Assembly (NCBI GenBank): GCA_016709155.1
Contig: JADJEI010000001.1
Coordinates: 1,426,001 to 1,490,000 of the forward strand
Origin: Ignavibacteriales bacterium
GTDB lineage: Bacteria; Bacteroidota; Ignavibacteria; Ignavibacteriales; Ignavibacteriaceae
Direction: 5' to 3'
DNA length: 64,000 bases
The position numbers and the translations under genes were made by a program. How positions within the stretch are numbered: position 1 is the first letter of the stretch; every line of letters begins with the position of its first letter. A model generated the notes under the pieces. The model did not search any database and was not told the origin of the DNA. It saw only the letters and a list, made by a program, of their open reading frames with translations. Below are positions 47,183 to 55,525 of the stretch, piece by piece.

Positions 47183-47985
47183 TCATCCTTTAATTTAAAT
47201 TCAATTGGAATGATCATCTGAACATTTATTGGTCGCCCGCGCTGTAAACCAGGTTTAAATTTTGCGTAGTAAACGATTGTTCGCGCTGCATCATCACAGC
47301 CAAACCCAAGCCCTTCAACAACGTCGGCAGATGTAACATCGCCGTTTTTATTAATGAATGCTTTTATTTTAACCACACCTTCAATTTCGTTTTCACGTGC
47401 ATCATCAGGATAGAGAACTTTATTCTGCAGTTTCTTCATTCCTCCAACCGGTTCGGGCATTATCTCTGCAGTTAAATAATAGGCGGGATCATCTTCAAGT
47501 TCGTCGTTCACTTCAAGCGGCACAAGCTCTTCAACTGATGAATTTTTCTTTACCACCTTTCTTGTTTCAATATTTTCACTGGAAGCCAATTCCTCCAATT
47601 TAATATTTTCTTTTTCCGGGAATAGCGGTTCCTGCACCATCCTTCCTTCGACATACATTACGTCTTTTTGATAAACACCAAGTGAGTCAAAATACGAAGT
47701 GGGTCCTTCGCGCTTGCCCGCTTCCACTACAAACATTTCGTAAAGAATTCCTGCGGCAGTATAATTTTTTATAAGTCCACTGACTTTGCCGTTTATGTAG
47801 TTCAACTCTTGTTTCAAATTCCCATTATCATAATAAATCCAGGCTGCACCATTGCGGACTTTATTTTTATAACAAACCTTTGATTCAATTTTACCATTGG
47901 GGAAGTAGGAGATTAACGTATCTTGTTGCGCCAATAGGTTCAGGTTAAAAAATAATATAATGGCTATTAAAAAAAATTTGTTCAT
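47179..47985 (-). CDS. TonB C-terminal domain protein with MORN-like repeats
   Basis: The start is placed at 47985 (MNKFFLIAIILFF), which gives a signal peptide; a longer frame to 48063 would overlap the next gene. After the signal come MORN/YwqK-like repeats (YFPNGKIESKVCYKNKVRNG, YYDNGNLKQELNYINGKVSG), a linker, then a TonB C-terminal domain (MPEPVGGMKKLQNKVLYP, VVKIKAFINKNGDVTSADVVEG, AKFKPGLQRGRPINVQMIIPIEF). It lacks the usual inner-membrane TonB helix and Pro-rich spacer, so it is probably secreted to the periplasm. It lies downstream of the M50-like gene. Confidence 0.85.
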   Translation of the reverse strand: MNKFFLIAIILFFNLNLLAQQDTLISYFPNGKIESKVCYKNKVRNGAAWIYYDNGNLKQELNYINGKVSGLIKNYTAAGILYEMFVVEAGKREGPTSYFDSLGVYQKDVMYVEGRMVQEPLFPEKENIKLEELASSENIETRKVVKKNSSVEELVPLEVNDELEDDPAYYLTAEIMPEPVGGMKKLQNKVLYPDDARENEIEGVVKIKAFINKNGDVTSADVVEGLGFGCDDAARTIVYYAKFKPGLQRGRPINVQMIIPIEFKLKDD

Positions 47986-48028
47986 GGATTGACTTGATTC
48001 ATAAAATTTAAACGGCAAAAGATAATAT

Positions 48029-48571
48029 TTAATTTTGAGTAATAAGAGGCAGAATAATTGCAACGATAAAAATCAGAATTGCAATTCCTAAAAAGAAATA
48101 ACCAACCTCAGCATCGTATTTTAAAATTCCTATTTCACTTAGAAGATAGTTCCAATCGTGATAAACTTTATTGCCGCCTAGAAGTGGAAGTTTTTGCTCT
48201 TGTGCATCGGCAGCATAGACAGAAATATTAATAAAATTTTGTCCAAGCCAAAGCAACGAAAACTGCACTCCTGTTCTATAAAAATTTCTAAAAAAATATA
48301 AAGCAATAATTGAAGGAATAATTATCTGCATCAAAGTTCCGCCAAGCGTGTAAATATACTTTCCGAATAACATAAAGAAAACATGCCCTGCTTCGTGAAT
48401 TACAAGATCAGCGTTATCAATTAGTCCATAATTGCCGCGGTTCAAAATCCAGTAGAGTGCAATTGGGATTATAATTATCGAGGGGATCCACTTCTTTACA
48501 GAATCCCATTTCGAATATGGCTGAGCCTTTTTTAGATTTCGCTCAAGTTCTTTTAAATCTTCAGTTTTCAA
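48029..48571 (-). CDS. Membrane protein with HEAGH motif (M50-like), function unknown
   Basis: 180 residues with about four membrane helices: WIPSIIIIPIALYWIL, TLMQIIIPSIIALYF, FSLLWLGQNFINISV and GYFFLGIAILIFIVAIIL. An HExxH motif at residues 59-63 (VIHEAGHVFFMLFG) resembles that of site-2 (M50) metalloproteases, but the third-ligand NxxPxxxxDG motif is absent. It may be a minimal intramembrane protease or a degenerate relative. Hypothetical in every other respect; adjacent to the TonB-type gene on the same strand. Confidence 0.8.
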   Translation of the reverse strand: MKTEDLKELERNLKKAQPYSKWDSVKKWIPSIIIIPIALYWILNRGNYGLIDNADLVIHEAGHVFFMLFGKYIYTLGGTLMQIIIPSIIALYFFRNFYRTGVQFSLLWLGQNFINISVYAADAQEQKLPLLGGNKVYHDWNYLLSEIGILKYDAEVGYFFLGIAILIFIVAIILPLITQN

Positions 48572-48664
48572 TTTTGTTCAGAATAAATTCAGTTTTATCT
48601 TGCATTAAAATAATAATCAAATCCCTTTGTTCAATTTAAATATAATTTTATCGAAAGGATAAAT

Positions 48665-49492
48665 ATGAAAAAGTCCGTTTTGTTTTTATTTGTGATAGTT
48701 TTTGCAATCGGTATTTTTGCGCAGGATTTCCGCACACCCCGCCCAAGCCCCGATGCAACGGTAAGCCAGTATGTTGGAGTAACAAAAATCACGATTGATT
48801 ATAGCTGTCCCGCTGTAAAAGGTCGTACAATTTGGGGCGAGTTGGTTCCATTTGGAAAAGTTTGGCGAACCGGCGCTAATGAAGTAACCTCTATCACTTT
48901 TGATGATGCAGTAAAAATTAATGGGAATGAACTCCCTGCCGGTACTTATGGAATTCACACCATCCCCAATCAAAATGAATGGGAAATAATTTTCAGCAAG
49001 GATACTAAAGTTGATGGCGGTTCCGGTTATGAAGAAACAAAAGATGCATTACGTATAAAAGTTACCCCTGAACCAAATCCGTTTACAGAAAGAATGACTT
49101 TCACTTTCTCGGAAATGACTGAAACTTCTACTAAAGTAAATCTTAACTGGGAAAAACTAAAAGTATCATTTAATATTGAAGTTGAAACTCAGCAACTGAC
49201 TCTTGATAAAGCAAGAAATTCTTTTAAGTCAGGTGAGCTTATGGCCGCGGCAAGCTACTGCCTGCAAAATAATATCAATCTTGATGAAGGATATAAATGG
49301 ATTCAAGCTTCAACAATGATTAATGAAAATTATTTCAGCACAAGATTGCTTGCACAATATCTTGCAAAGATGGATAAGAAGAGCGAAGCCATCGCTACAA
49401 TGGAAAAAGCAATCGAAATGGGAAGCAAAATGCCCGACCCTCCTTTTGATTTTGAAGCTATGAAAAAAATGCTTGAAGATTGGAAGAAGTAA
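48665..49492 (+). CDS. DUF2911 family protein
   Basis: 275 residues with a signal peptide (SVLFLFVIVFAIGIFAQ). It contains the DUF2911 core: RPSPDATVSQYVGVTKITIDY, the motif WGELVPFGKVWRTGANEVTSI and LPAGTYGIHTIPNQNEWEIIF, with a helical TPR-like C-terminus (LAQYLAKMDKKSEAIATMEKA). Common in Bacteroidota; function unknown. The ribosome-binding site is AAAGGA. It is divergent from the M50-like gene. Confidence 0.92.
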   Translation: MKKSVLFLFVIVFAIGIFAQDFRTPRPSPDATVSQYVGVTKITIDYSCPAVKGRTIWGELVPFGKVWRTGANEVTSITFDDAVKINGNELPAGTYGIHTIPNQNEWEIIFSKDTKVDGGSGYEETKDALRIKVTPEPNPFTERMTFTFSEMTETSTKVNLNWEKLKVSFNIEVETQQLTLDKARNSFKSGELMAAASYCLQNNINLDEGYKWIQASTMINENYFSTRLLAQYLAKMDKKSEAIATMEKAIEMGSKMPDPPFDFEAMKKMLEDWKK

Positions 49493-49780
49493 ATTCCTCA
49501 GACAATGTTTTGAACATTAAAGAGACGTTTTAAAGTTTTTTATTAACACACCATGCCTTGGCTGACAAATTGTTTCATATTCAATACGTCAGCCACTGGA
49601 TGGCAATGCCAACACTTATGCGACAACCTTTACCTTATTTGTGGCACATTTCGAAATTTCTTTTCAACTAATTATGATATTGAACTTTATTAGTGCAGTA
49701 ACTAAATTTACTCCCACAATCGTCTCATCACATATGAGTTGAACTAGTATTTCAAATTAAAAATTCTGATATGGTTCAAA

Positions 49781-51262
49781 ATGAAATTGATTAATCCATT
49801 AAAAATTGTCTCGATTTTGTTATTGACCTTCTGGATAAATTTGTTCTCACAGGATACAACTTCTATAGCTGTTATTTATAATATCAACTCCCAAATGAGT
49901 AATGAAATTGCAAATTATTACGCTTCCAAAAGAAACATCCCATCCTTGTATTTGCTTGGTATTAGCTGTGTCACCGATGAGGTAATTGATAAAGATTACT
50001 ACGATCAGTATATACGTGATGTCGTTCGATATCAAATTGAAAGCAGGGGAATAAAAGATAAAATAAAATATTTAGTGACAACAAAAGGGATGCCTCTAAA
50101 AATAAAATCAAGTCCTGACAAATGTCAAACCGTTCAACCAGGCGGAGGTTCAATCGAATCATTTCTTTGTTTGCTATTCTATGACCTTGACGATTACTGT
50201 GGCGGCTTGGTCGAAAATCTTTATTATAAAGAAAATGCTGTGTTTAATAGTTTCGAATTTGATTACAAAAAATTTTGCCCTGATACAATGACTGCAAAAA
50301 TTTCGTACCTCTCAAGTCGTTTGGATGCATATACAATTGAAGATGTAAAAGCAATGATTGACCGGGGACTGAGCGGCGATCTTAGCCTGACAGGAAAAAT
50401 TATTTTAGATCGTGACCCTTCTATTAGTTATGATCGAATGATAGAAGCAAATAATAATCTCACAAATCTTGGATACGCCTCAAATTTGGTTTTTGATAAT
50501 TCTAATGTAAATATTGCTTCCATAGGTTCGAATCAAACGGCAATTGGCTATTGCGGTAATGGCAGTCATGCTTCTGTAAATCCCTTCATGGGGTGGGACT
50601 CGTCTATTGGATATTTGGGTGGCGCAAACTTTTTATGGGAAAATGGTGCTGCCTTTTCGACTTATGAAAGTTTTAACGCCAATAGTTTTTATTACCAGGA
50701 TAATGGATGTGATTTCGGTGGAGGAAATGGGCAGTTACTCGGACACGTTGCACGTCAAAATTTAATCGCAGATTTTATTCGGGATGGAGGAACTGTTGCC
50801 GTTGGCAATGTTTATGAACCTTCAGCCCATAATATTTTGGATGAATCAATCTTTTTTGTCCGATATCTCGAAGGGCATTATTTTATTGATGCTGCTTATA
50901 TGTCTTTACCTTTGCTTAGATTTCAAAATGTTGTCATTGGCGACCCGCTTTGTTTAATAAGCAATAAAATTCATGGCAATGGAGCAAATGTAATTGACGA
51001 AGATTTTGAACTTCTGCAGAACTATCCAAATCCATTTAACAACGTTACTACCATCAATTTCTATTTGAAATTTGAAGGAAATGTTAGAATTCAAATAATG
51101 GATACTCTTGGAGAGGTAGTGGAAGATTTGGTAAATGGCTTATTAACTTCCGGAAATCATCAGATAAATTTTGCCCCAAAAAATCTGGCATCAGGCACAT
51201 ATCTTTGTACACTGATATTTAATGGGAAAATAAAATCAACTAAGCTTATGTTGCTGAAATAA
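49781..51262 (+). CDS. TIGR03790-like exported protein with T9SS sorting domain
   Basis: 493 residues with a signal peptide (VSILLLTFWINLFSQ). The body fits the TIGR03790 family of unknown function (SIAVIYNINSQMSNEIANYYASKRNIP, KYLVTTKGMPLKIKSS, a conserved Asp/Gly-rich domain with GDPLCLI near the end). It closes with a C-terminal type IX sorting domain (LLQNYPNPFNNVTTI, GTYLCTLIFNGKIKSTKL). It is probably exported to the surface. It has a 288-nt upstream region with an inverted repeat (49560-49594) and no clear promoter. Confidence 0.85.
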   Translation: MKLINPLKIVSILLLTFWINLFSQDTTSIAVIYNINSQMSNEIANYYASKRNIPSLYLLGISCVTDEVIDKDYYDQYIRDVVRYQIESRGIKDKIKYLVTTKGMPLKIKSSPDKCQTVQPGGGSIESFLCLLFYDLDDYCGGLVENLYYKENAVFNSFEFDYKKFCPDTMTAKISYLSSRLDAYTIEDVKAMIDRGLSGDLSLTGKIILDRDPSISYDRMIEANNNLTNLGYASNLVFDNSNVNIASIGSNQTAIGYCGNGSHASVNPFMGWDSSIGYLGGANFLWENGAAFSTYESFNANSFYYQDNGCDFGGGNGQLLGHVARQNLIADFIRDGGTVAVGNVYEPSAHNILDESIFFVRYLEGHYFIDAAYMSLPLLRFQNVVIGDPLCLISNKIHGNGANVIDEDFELLQNYPNPFNNVTTINFYLKFEGNVRIQIMDTLGEVVEDLVNGLLTSGNHQINFAPKNLASGTYLCTLIFNGKIKSTKLMLLK

Positions 51263-51423
51263 GTTTACTGCCAAATGAATCCGGTTTGACTATAATACTT
51301 AAAAAGTCAGATATTTATGGATTCCTATTTGTACCTAAGATTGCATATTGACCGTTGATGCCTTAAGCTGTTAAGCCTATTTTTGAGTTGTAAAAAAAAG
51401 AATTAAATAATCTGAGGTATTTA

Positions 51424-51918
51424 TTGAATAAATTATTAAAGTTGTTCCTATCCGCACTATTGATTGCGTTTGTTGGATTTACGATTGTCAAAAGTGACAA
51501 TAATATTAAGATTGAAGAAGAATATAGTCAAGATTCTATAACCGCGGATGAAGAAACAAATTTAGTCAACACTACAATGGTAGATTTTATCCCTAAAGGT
51601 GAAATGAAAGCATCCTGGTATGGACCTAAATTTCACGGAAAATCTACTGCAAACGGTGAAATTTATGATCAGACGGCATTTACTGCCGCACATAAAAACT
51701 TAAAATTTGGCACTTTATTAAGATTAACAAACTTAAAAAATGGAAAATCAGTAGTAGTAAGAATTAACGATAGAGGACCTTACATTCATGGCAGAGATCT
51801 CGATCTATCAAAAGCTGCAGCAGAATCTTTAGAAATGATGAACCCCGGAGTTATCAAAATCAAAGTTGAAGAGATAAAAATAAAAGGTTTGAACAATCCG
51901 GTAGTAGCAGTTAATTAA
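51424..51918 (+). CDS. rlpA: RlpA-like septal ring lytic transglycosylase
   Basis: 164 residues starting at TTG with a GAGG site 6 nt upstream. It has an N-terminal membrane anchor or signal (LLKLFLSALLIAFVGFTIV), then the RlpA double-psi barrel: MKASWYGPKFHGKSTANGE, TAAHKNLKFGTLLRLTNL, VRINDRGPYIHGRDLDLSKAAA. The Asp in INDRGP is the proposed catalytic residue. It cleaves naked glycan strands of peptidoglycan at division sites. It lacks the SPOR domain of E. coli RlpA. Confidence 0.92.
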   Translation: MNKLLKLFLSALLIAFVGFTIVKSDNNIKIEEEYSQDSITADEETNLVNTTMVDFIPKGEMKASWYGPKFHGKSTANGEIYDQTAFTAAHKNLKFGTLLRLTNLKNGKSVVVRINDRGPYIHGRDLDLSKAAAESLEMMNPGVIKIKVEEIKIKGLNNPVVAVN

Positions 51919-51941
51919 AAAAACTTTCATTTTAAAAATTG

Positions 51942-51966
51942 GCCTGTTTATTCAGGCTATTTTTAT
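51942..51966 (+). terminator. Weak Rho-independent terminator after rlpA
   Basis: Stem GCCTG/CAGGC with a 6-nt loop followed by a T-rich tract (ATTTTTATTTT), 24 nt after the rlpA stop. Confidence 0.5.
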
Positions 51967-52026
51967 TTTAAAACTAACTTTTGGAGAAAAACTGTTTACA
52001 CCTACTGAAAACAGAAGATTATACTA

Positions 52027-53022
52027 TCACTCCATCTTCATATCACGTGTCATTAAATCAAGTGTAGCTTTTATCGGGTCTTTATCTTCAAACAAAATCC
52101 TATAAACTTCGGTTGTAATTGGTGTTTCCACATTAAATTTATTAGCTAATTGAGAAGCCGACTTACTTGTTTGAACACCTTCGGCAATCATTTCCATATT
52201 CTTTAAAATATCTTTTAATTTTTTGCCGGCACCAATTTGCTCTCCAACGAAACGATTTCGGCTGTGTCTGCTCATACAGGTAACTATTAAATCACCCATT
52301 CCTGATAAGCCTGCAAAAGTTTCAGGAAGTGCTCCCATCGCAAGACCCAATCGGGAAATTTCTGCAACCCCGCGAGTCATTATAGCTGCTTTTGTATTAT
52401 CTCCATATTTCGCTCCATCAATTATTCCAGCTCCGATTGCAATTACATTTTTGAATGAGCCGCCAAGTTCAACACCTAAAATATCCGTTGAAGAATAAAC
52501 CCGGAAGTACGGAGTCATAAAAGCGACCTGGATTAGTTTGGATGTTTCATGATTTTTTGATGCAGCAACAACGGCAGTGGGAATTTTCCGGCTGACTTCT
52601 TCAGCATGGCTGGGACCGGAAAGCACCGCAATTTGGTTCTCATCCAATTCAGCAATTTCATCTTTAAGCATTTGAGACATTGTCATAAGCGAGTTGTTCT
52701 CAATTCCTTTTGCAACACTCAGCAAAATTGTATTTTTAATTTCACTAAAATCAATTTGATGAATAACACTTCTCAAAAATTGAGAGGGAACGGCAAGTAC
52801 AAGTACATGTTTCTTATTTACCGCTTCGTTAAGGTTATGCGTAATTATTAATTCTGTTGGAATTTGAATACCGGGCAGGTAAATTTCGTTAGTTCTATTT
52901 TTACTAAGGAGTTTAGCGTAGTTGCTTTTATATTCCCACAGAGTAACTTCATGCCCATTATTATGCAGAAGTATTGCCAGTGTAGTTCCCCAGCCTCCAG
53001 CACCAAGGATAGAGATTTTCAT
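52027..53022 (-). CDS. gpsA: Glycerol-3-phosphate dehydrogenase [NAD(P)+]
   Basis: 331 residues, family length. It has the NAD-binding MKISILGAGGWGTTLAILL, the early VLAVPSQFLRSVI, SVAKGIE, the catalytic Lys in ELGGSFKNVIAIGAGI and a C-terminal GLSGMGDLIVTCMSRHSRNRFVG. It makes sn-glycerol 3-phosphate for phospholipids. plsY lies 12 nt upstream, so the two form a lipid-precursor operon. Confidence 0.98.
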   Translation of the reverse strand: MKISILGAGGWGTTLAILLHNNGHEVTLWEYKSNYAKLLSKNRTNEIYLPGIQIPTELIITHNLNEAVNKKHVLVLAVPSQFLRSVIHQIDFSEIKNTILLSVAKGIENNSLMTMSQMLKDEIAELDENQIAVLSGPSHAEEVSRKIPTAVVAASKNHETSKLIQVAFMTPYFRVYSSTDILGVELGGSFKNVIAIGAGIIDGAKYGDNTKAAIMTRGVAEISRLGLAMGALPETFAGLSGMGDLIVTCMSRHSRNRFVGEQIGAGKKLKDILKNMEMIAEGVQTSKSASQLANKFNVETPITTEVYRILFEDKDPIKATLDLMTRDMKME

Positions 53023-53034
53023 TAGTATTTAGAT

Positions 53035-53697
53035 TTAACTTTTTTTGGAGAAGCTAAGTTTGTTTTCGCTTCCGTTTAATATGCGAACAATATTTTTTCG
53101 ATGATTAAAAATCACAAATAGAGATACAAAAACCACAAATGGCAATAGAGTATTATAACCTTGAATATCAACATTGAAAATATTTTCGCGGATTATTAAT
53201 GCAAGCGGAACGGCAACAGCCCCCAAAATAGAGCCAAGCGAAACATATTTGGAAATAAACACAACAACTATAAACACACCAACAGCAATTAACATATCTA
53301 CTGTAACTATCATCAACAGCATACCTAATGCAGTTGCAATTCCTTTACCCCCCTTGAAACCTGCAAACACAGTCCAAACATGTCCGATAACGGCAGCGAT
53401 GCCGGCTATAATTTGAACCAATGTAAAATCATCAAAAGGGGTCGCATTTTCAAATGGAATGTTGCCATAATGAAGCCTTGCTATAACGATTACGGCAATA
53501 ACGCCTTTCAGGACATCAAGAAATATAACAAAGACTCCATGCTTCCATCCCAAAACTCTCATTACGTTTGTTCCTCCGGCATTGCCGCTGCCGTGCTCAC
53601 GTATATCAATTCCTTTAACAGCTTTGCTGACTATTATGCTAGTGGGAATAGAACCGACGAGATATGAAAGAATTATGATTGCTGCAAGTAAAAACAT
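53035..53697 (-). CDS. plsY: Acyl-phosphate:glycerol-3-phosphate acyltransferase
   Basis: 220 residues with five predicted membrane helices and the three PlsY motifs: SYLVGSIPTSIIVSKAV, the GSGNAGGTNVMRVLG phosphate loop and the FKGGKGIATALG acyl-phosphate motif; a cytoplasmic NHRKNIVRILNG tail follows. It acylates glycerol-3-phosphate from acyl-phosphate. It is upstream of gpsA on the same strand. Confidence 0.97.
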   Translation of the reverse strand: MFLLAAIIILSYLVGSIPTSIIVSKAVKGIDIREHGSGNAGGTNVMRVLGWKHGVFVIFLDVLKGVIAVIVIARLHYGNIPFENATPFDDFTLVQIIAGIAAVIGHVWTVFAGFKGGKGIATALGMLLMIVTVDMLIAVGVFIVVVFISKYVSLGSILGAVAVPLALIIRENIFNVDIQGYNTLLPFVVFVSLFVIFNHRKNIVRILNGSENKLSFSKKS

Positions 53698-53881
53698 ATT
53701 TAAACCTTAAAATTTGATCAAAAACTAATCAGATTATCGCTAATATCCAAAAGTTTTTTAATGATTAACTATTTCTAAAAAAGAATAATATTGCGTTAGA
53801 TACTTCATCGCGTACAATGATTCAACTTTAAATTAATCCATTAAGTATTAAAGTGCTGTTTTTATTTAAAAAATCATTGCC

Positions 53882-53889
53882 TATATTTG
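53882..53889 (+). promoter_or_regulatory. Candidate Bacteroidota -7 element (TATATTTG)
   Basis: Exact TAnnTTTG match 24 nt before the start of the 54-residue basic protein, giving a short leader with an AGGA ribosome-binding site. Confidence 0.35.
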
Positions 53890-53912
53890 AACACAAAAAA
53901 AGGAATTAAATA

Positions 53913-54077
53913 ATGGCAAAACAACAATCATTTGCTGATAAAGCAAAATCAAAAAAGAAACAGGATGGAGTTAACGTTAAAGTGATTAAGACTGTTAAAA
54001 CCGAAAAAGGGACATTCAAATTTCACGAACGTTTTGTTCGTCTTGATGATGTTTCGAAAGTTTCTGAAATAAAGTGA
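53913..54077 (+). CDS. Small basic protein of 54 residues
   Basis: A short frame from ATG (53913) with AAGGA upstream. It encodes 54 residues, about one third Lys/Arg, beginning MAKQQSFADKAKSKKKQ and followed by VNVKVIKTVKTEKGTFKF and HERFVRLDDVSK. A -7-like element precedes it and a strong terminator follows 8 nt after the stop, so it forms a complete transcription unit. No firm family assignment; the composition and MAK-QSF start resemble small conserved basic proteins of Bacteroidota. It may bind nucleic acid or the ribosome, which is inference only. Confidence 0.75.
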   Translation: MAKQQSFADKAKSKKKQDGVNVKVIKTVKTEKGTFKFHERFVRLDDVSKVSEIK

Positions 54078-54084
54078 TTTGAAG

Positions 54085-54114
54085 AAGCGGTGATTAACCG
54101 CTTTTTCTTTTTAT
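54085..54114 (+). terminator. Rho-independent terminator of the small basic protein gene
   Basis: Perfect stem AAGCGGT/ACCGCTT with a 5-nt loop, followed by a T-rich tract (TTTCTTTTT). Confidence 0.88.
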
Positions 54115-54123
54115 AATGGAACT

Positions 54124-54642
54124 TCATTCCTGCTCGAACAATTCAAGACTAATTGAACCCTCCAACCGGAGTAGCTTTTCTTTCACTTCCAATCCTCCTG
54201 AATAACCTGTCAATTTTCCATTCTTGCCAATCACCCTATGACATGGGATAACTATCGGCAATGGATTTAAACCCACTGTTCGCCCGACTGCACGAATCGT
54301 ATTTTTACCACCGGCTTTTTCTGCAATTTGCTCGTAACTTTTTGTTTCACCCCATTGAATTTTTAAAATCTCATTCCAGACTTTTAACTGAAATTCAGTA
54401 CCTTGAATATCAATAGAGATTTCAAATTTTTTCCTTTTACTTTCAAAGTATTCTTCTAATTGAATGAAGATATCAAAAGTGTATGGATCATCGTTCCTGA
54501 GTTTTGTGGCATTTTTATAATTTGAAATTAGCTGTTTATTATTGATAATAATTTTTCGCAAACCAATCGGCGAGCTGATAATATCAAACCTGATTTTACT
54601 GATTACTGCCGATGAGATGAAAATATTTTCGGGATTATTCAT
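54124..54642 (-). CDS. ogt: Methylated-DNA--protein-cysteine methyltransferase
   Basis: 172 residues with the full Ogt/MGMT C-terminal domain: FQLKVWNEILKIQWGETKSYEQIA, the Arg finger GRTVGLNP and the catalytic IPCHRVIGKNGKLTGYSGG (Cys acceptor). The N-terminal domain is short. It removes alkyl groups from O6-alkylguanine. It is 42 nt downstream of the Nfu gene and probably co-transcribed. Confidence 0.96.
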   Translation of the reverse strand: MNNPENIFISSAVISKIRFDIISSPIGLRKIIINNKQLISNYKNATKLRNDDPYTFDIFIQLEEYFESKRKKFEISIDIQGTEFQLKVWNEILKIQWGETKSYEQIAEKAGGKNTIRAVGRTVGLNPLPIVIPCHRVIGKNGKLTGYSGGLEVKEKLLRLEGSISLELFEQE

Positions 54643-54684
54643 TTAACAATAACGGAAAAACTATTGCCTGATTTAATTAAATTT

Positions 54685-55224
54685 TTATCCGGGGACAACT
54701 TCAATTGCCGGATCAACATCTCGCTTCAGCAATCCTTCAATTGCGCTAAGAGTGCCGCTTATCGAACTCGGGCAGCTTCCACAAGCGCCTTGATATCTGA
54801 TCCTAACTGTAAACCCCTCGATGCCAAGAACTTCAAGCCCGCCGCCATCACCTGCAAGTGCAGGGCGAACCCGCTGATCTAAGATCTGATTAATTTGTTT
54901 TAAAAGAGCGTCGGAATTTGCATCAACAGTAATTTCTTTTTCAGCCGGGATAAGGTTTTTATCGAAAGATTTTAAAAAATTAATAAACGGTTTCTGAATT
55001 TGCCCCCAGCTTACATCCTTATTTTTTTCGATGGTGACAAACTTATCCATATAAAAAACTGACTCTACACCAGTAATCTGAAAAATACCCTTTGCAAATG
55101 GATCTTCGGCTGCCGATTCGGCAGTGGAGTATTGTCTTTTTTCGTGGAGAAGTAATTTCTCACTCAATATAAATTTTAATGCCTGTGGGTTTGGCGTTAG
55201 GTCAACATCTTGTACTATTAACAT
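54685..55224 (-). CDS. NifU/Nfu-family iron-sulfur cluster scaffold protein
   Basis: 179 residues with two domains. The N-terminal Nfu_N domain (TPNPQALKFILSEKLL, FQITGVESVFYMDKFVTIEK) precedes a C-terminal NifU-like domain (INQILDQRVRPALAGDGGGLEVLGIEG) with the cluster-binding C-x2-C in GACGSCPSS. It holds and transfers Fe-S clusters. There are no other Isc or Suf genes next to it. Confidence 0.95.
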   Translation of the reverse strand: MLIVQDVDLTPNPQALKFILSEKLLLHEKRQYSTAESAAEDPFAKGIFQITGVESVFYMDKFVTIEKNKDVSWGQIQKPFINFLKSFDKNLIPAEKEITVDANSDALLKQINQILDQRVRPALAGDGGGLEVLGIEGFTVRIRYQGACGSCPSSISGTLSAIEGLLKRDVDPAIEVVPG

Positions 55225-55525
55225 TATTATTCAACTCCTATTTTTTTTCAAAATTAACTTAAGCAATTCTAAACTTCAAGTCGAATGTTTTTATCTGAAT
55301 TTTTAGTGTGGTTTGAAATGAAATATAAAGAGTAGCGTGAATAACAATTTTAACTTTTTCATTTTAATATCCCCTTTTTAGTATTTTTAAATGGACAAAA
55401 TGAGCAAACACTAAATCTTTAGTGATGCTAAACGTGATAGTTGTCTAATTACCCGGCATAGCAGGATCAGTGTTATGCTGGTTTTATTTTATTGGTGGCG
55501 ATCTATCCATTTTATACTCCTTTTC
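55225..55525. other. Intergenic region
   Basis: 301 nt, AT-rich. It holds a short perfect dyad (CACTAAA/TTTAGTG at about 55409-55424) and a GC-richer patch (about 55451-55510) with no recognisable coding potential. Confidence 0.5.

Noticed and set aside
53174..53667. Two plus-strand frames opposite plsY
   Set aside because: They are antisense to a well-defined plsY gene and have no supporting signals.
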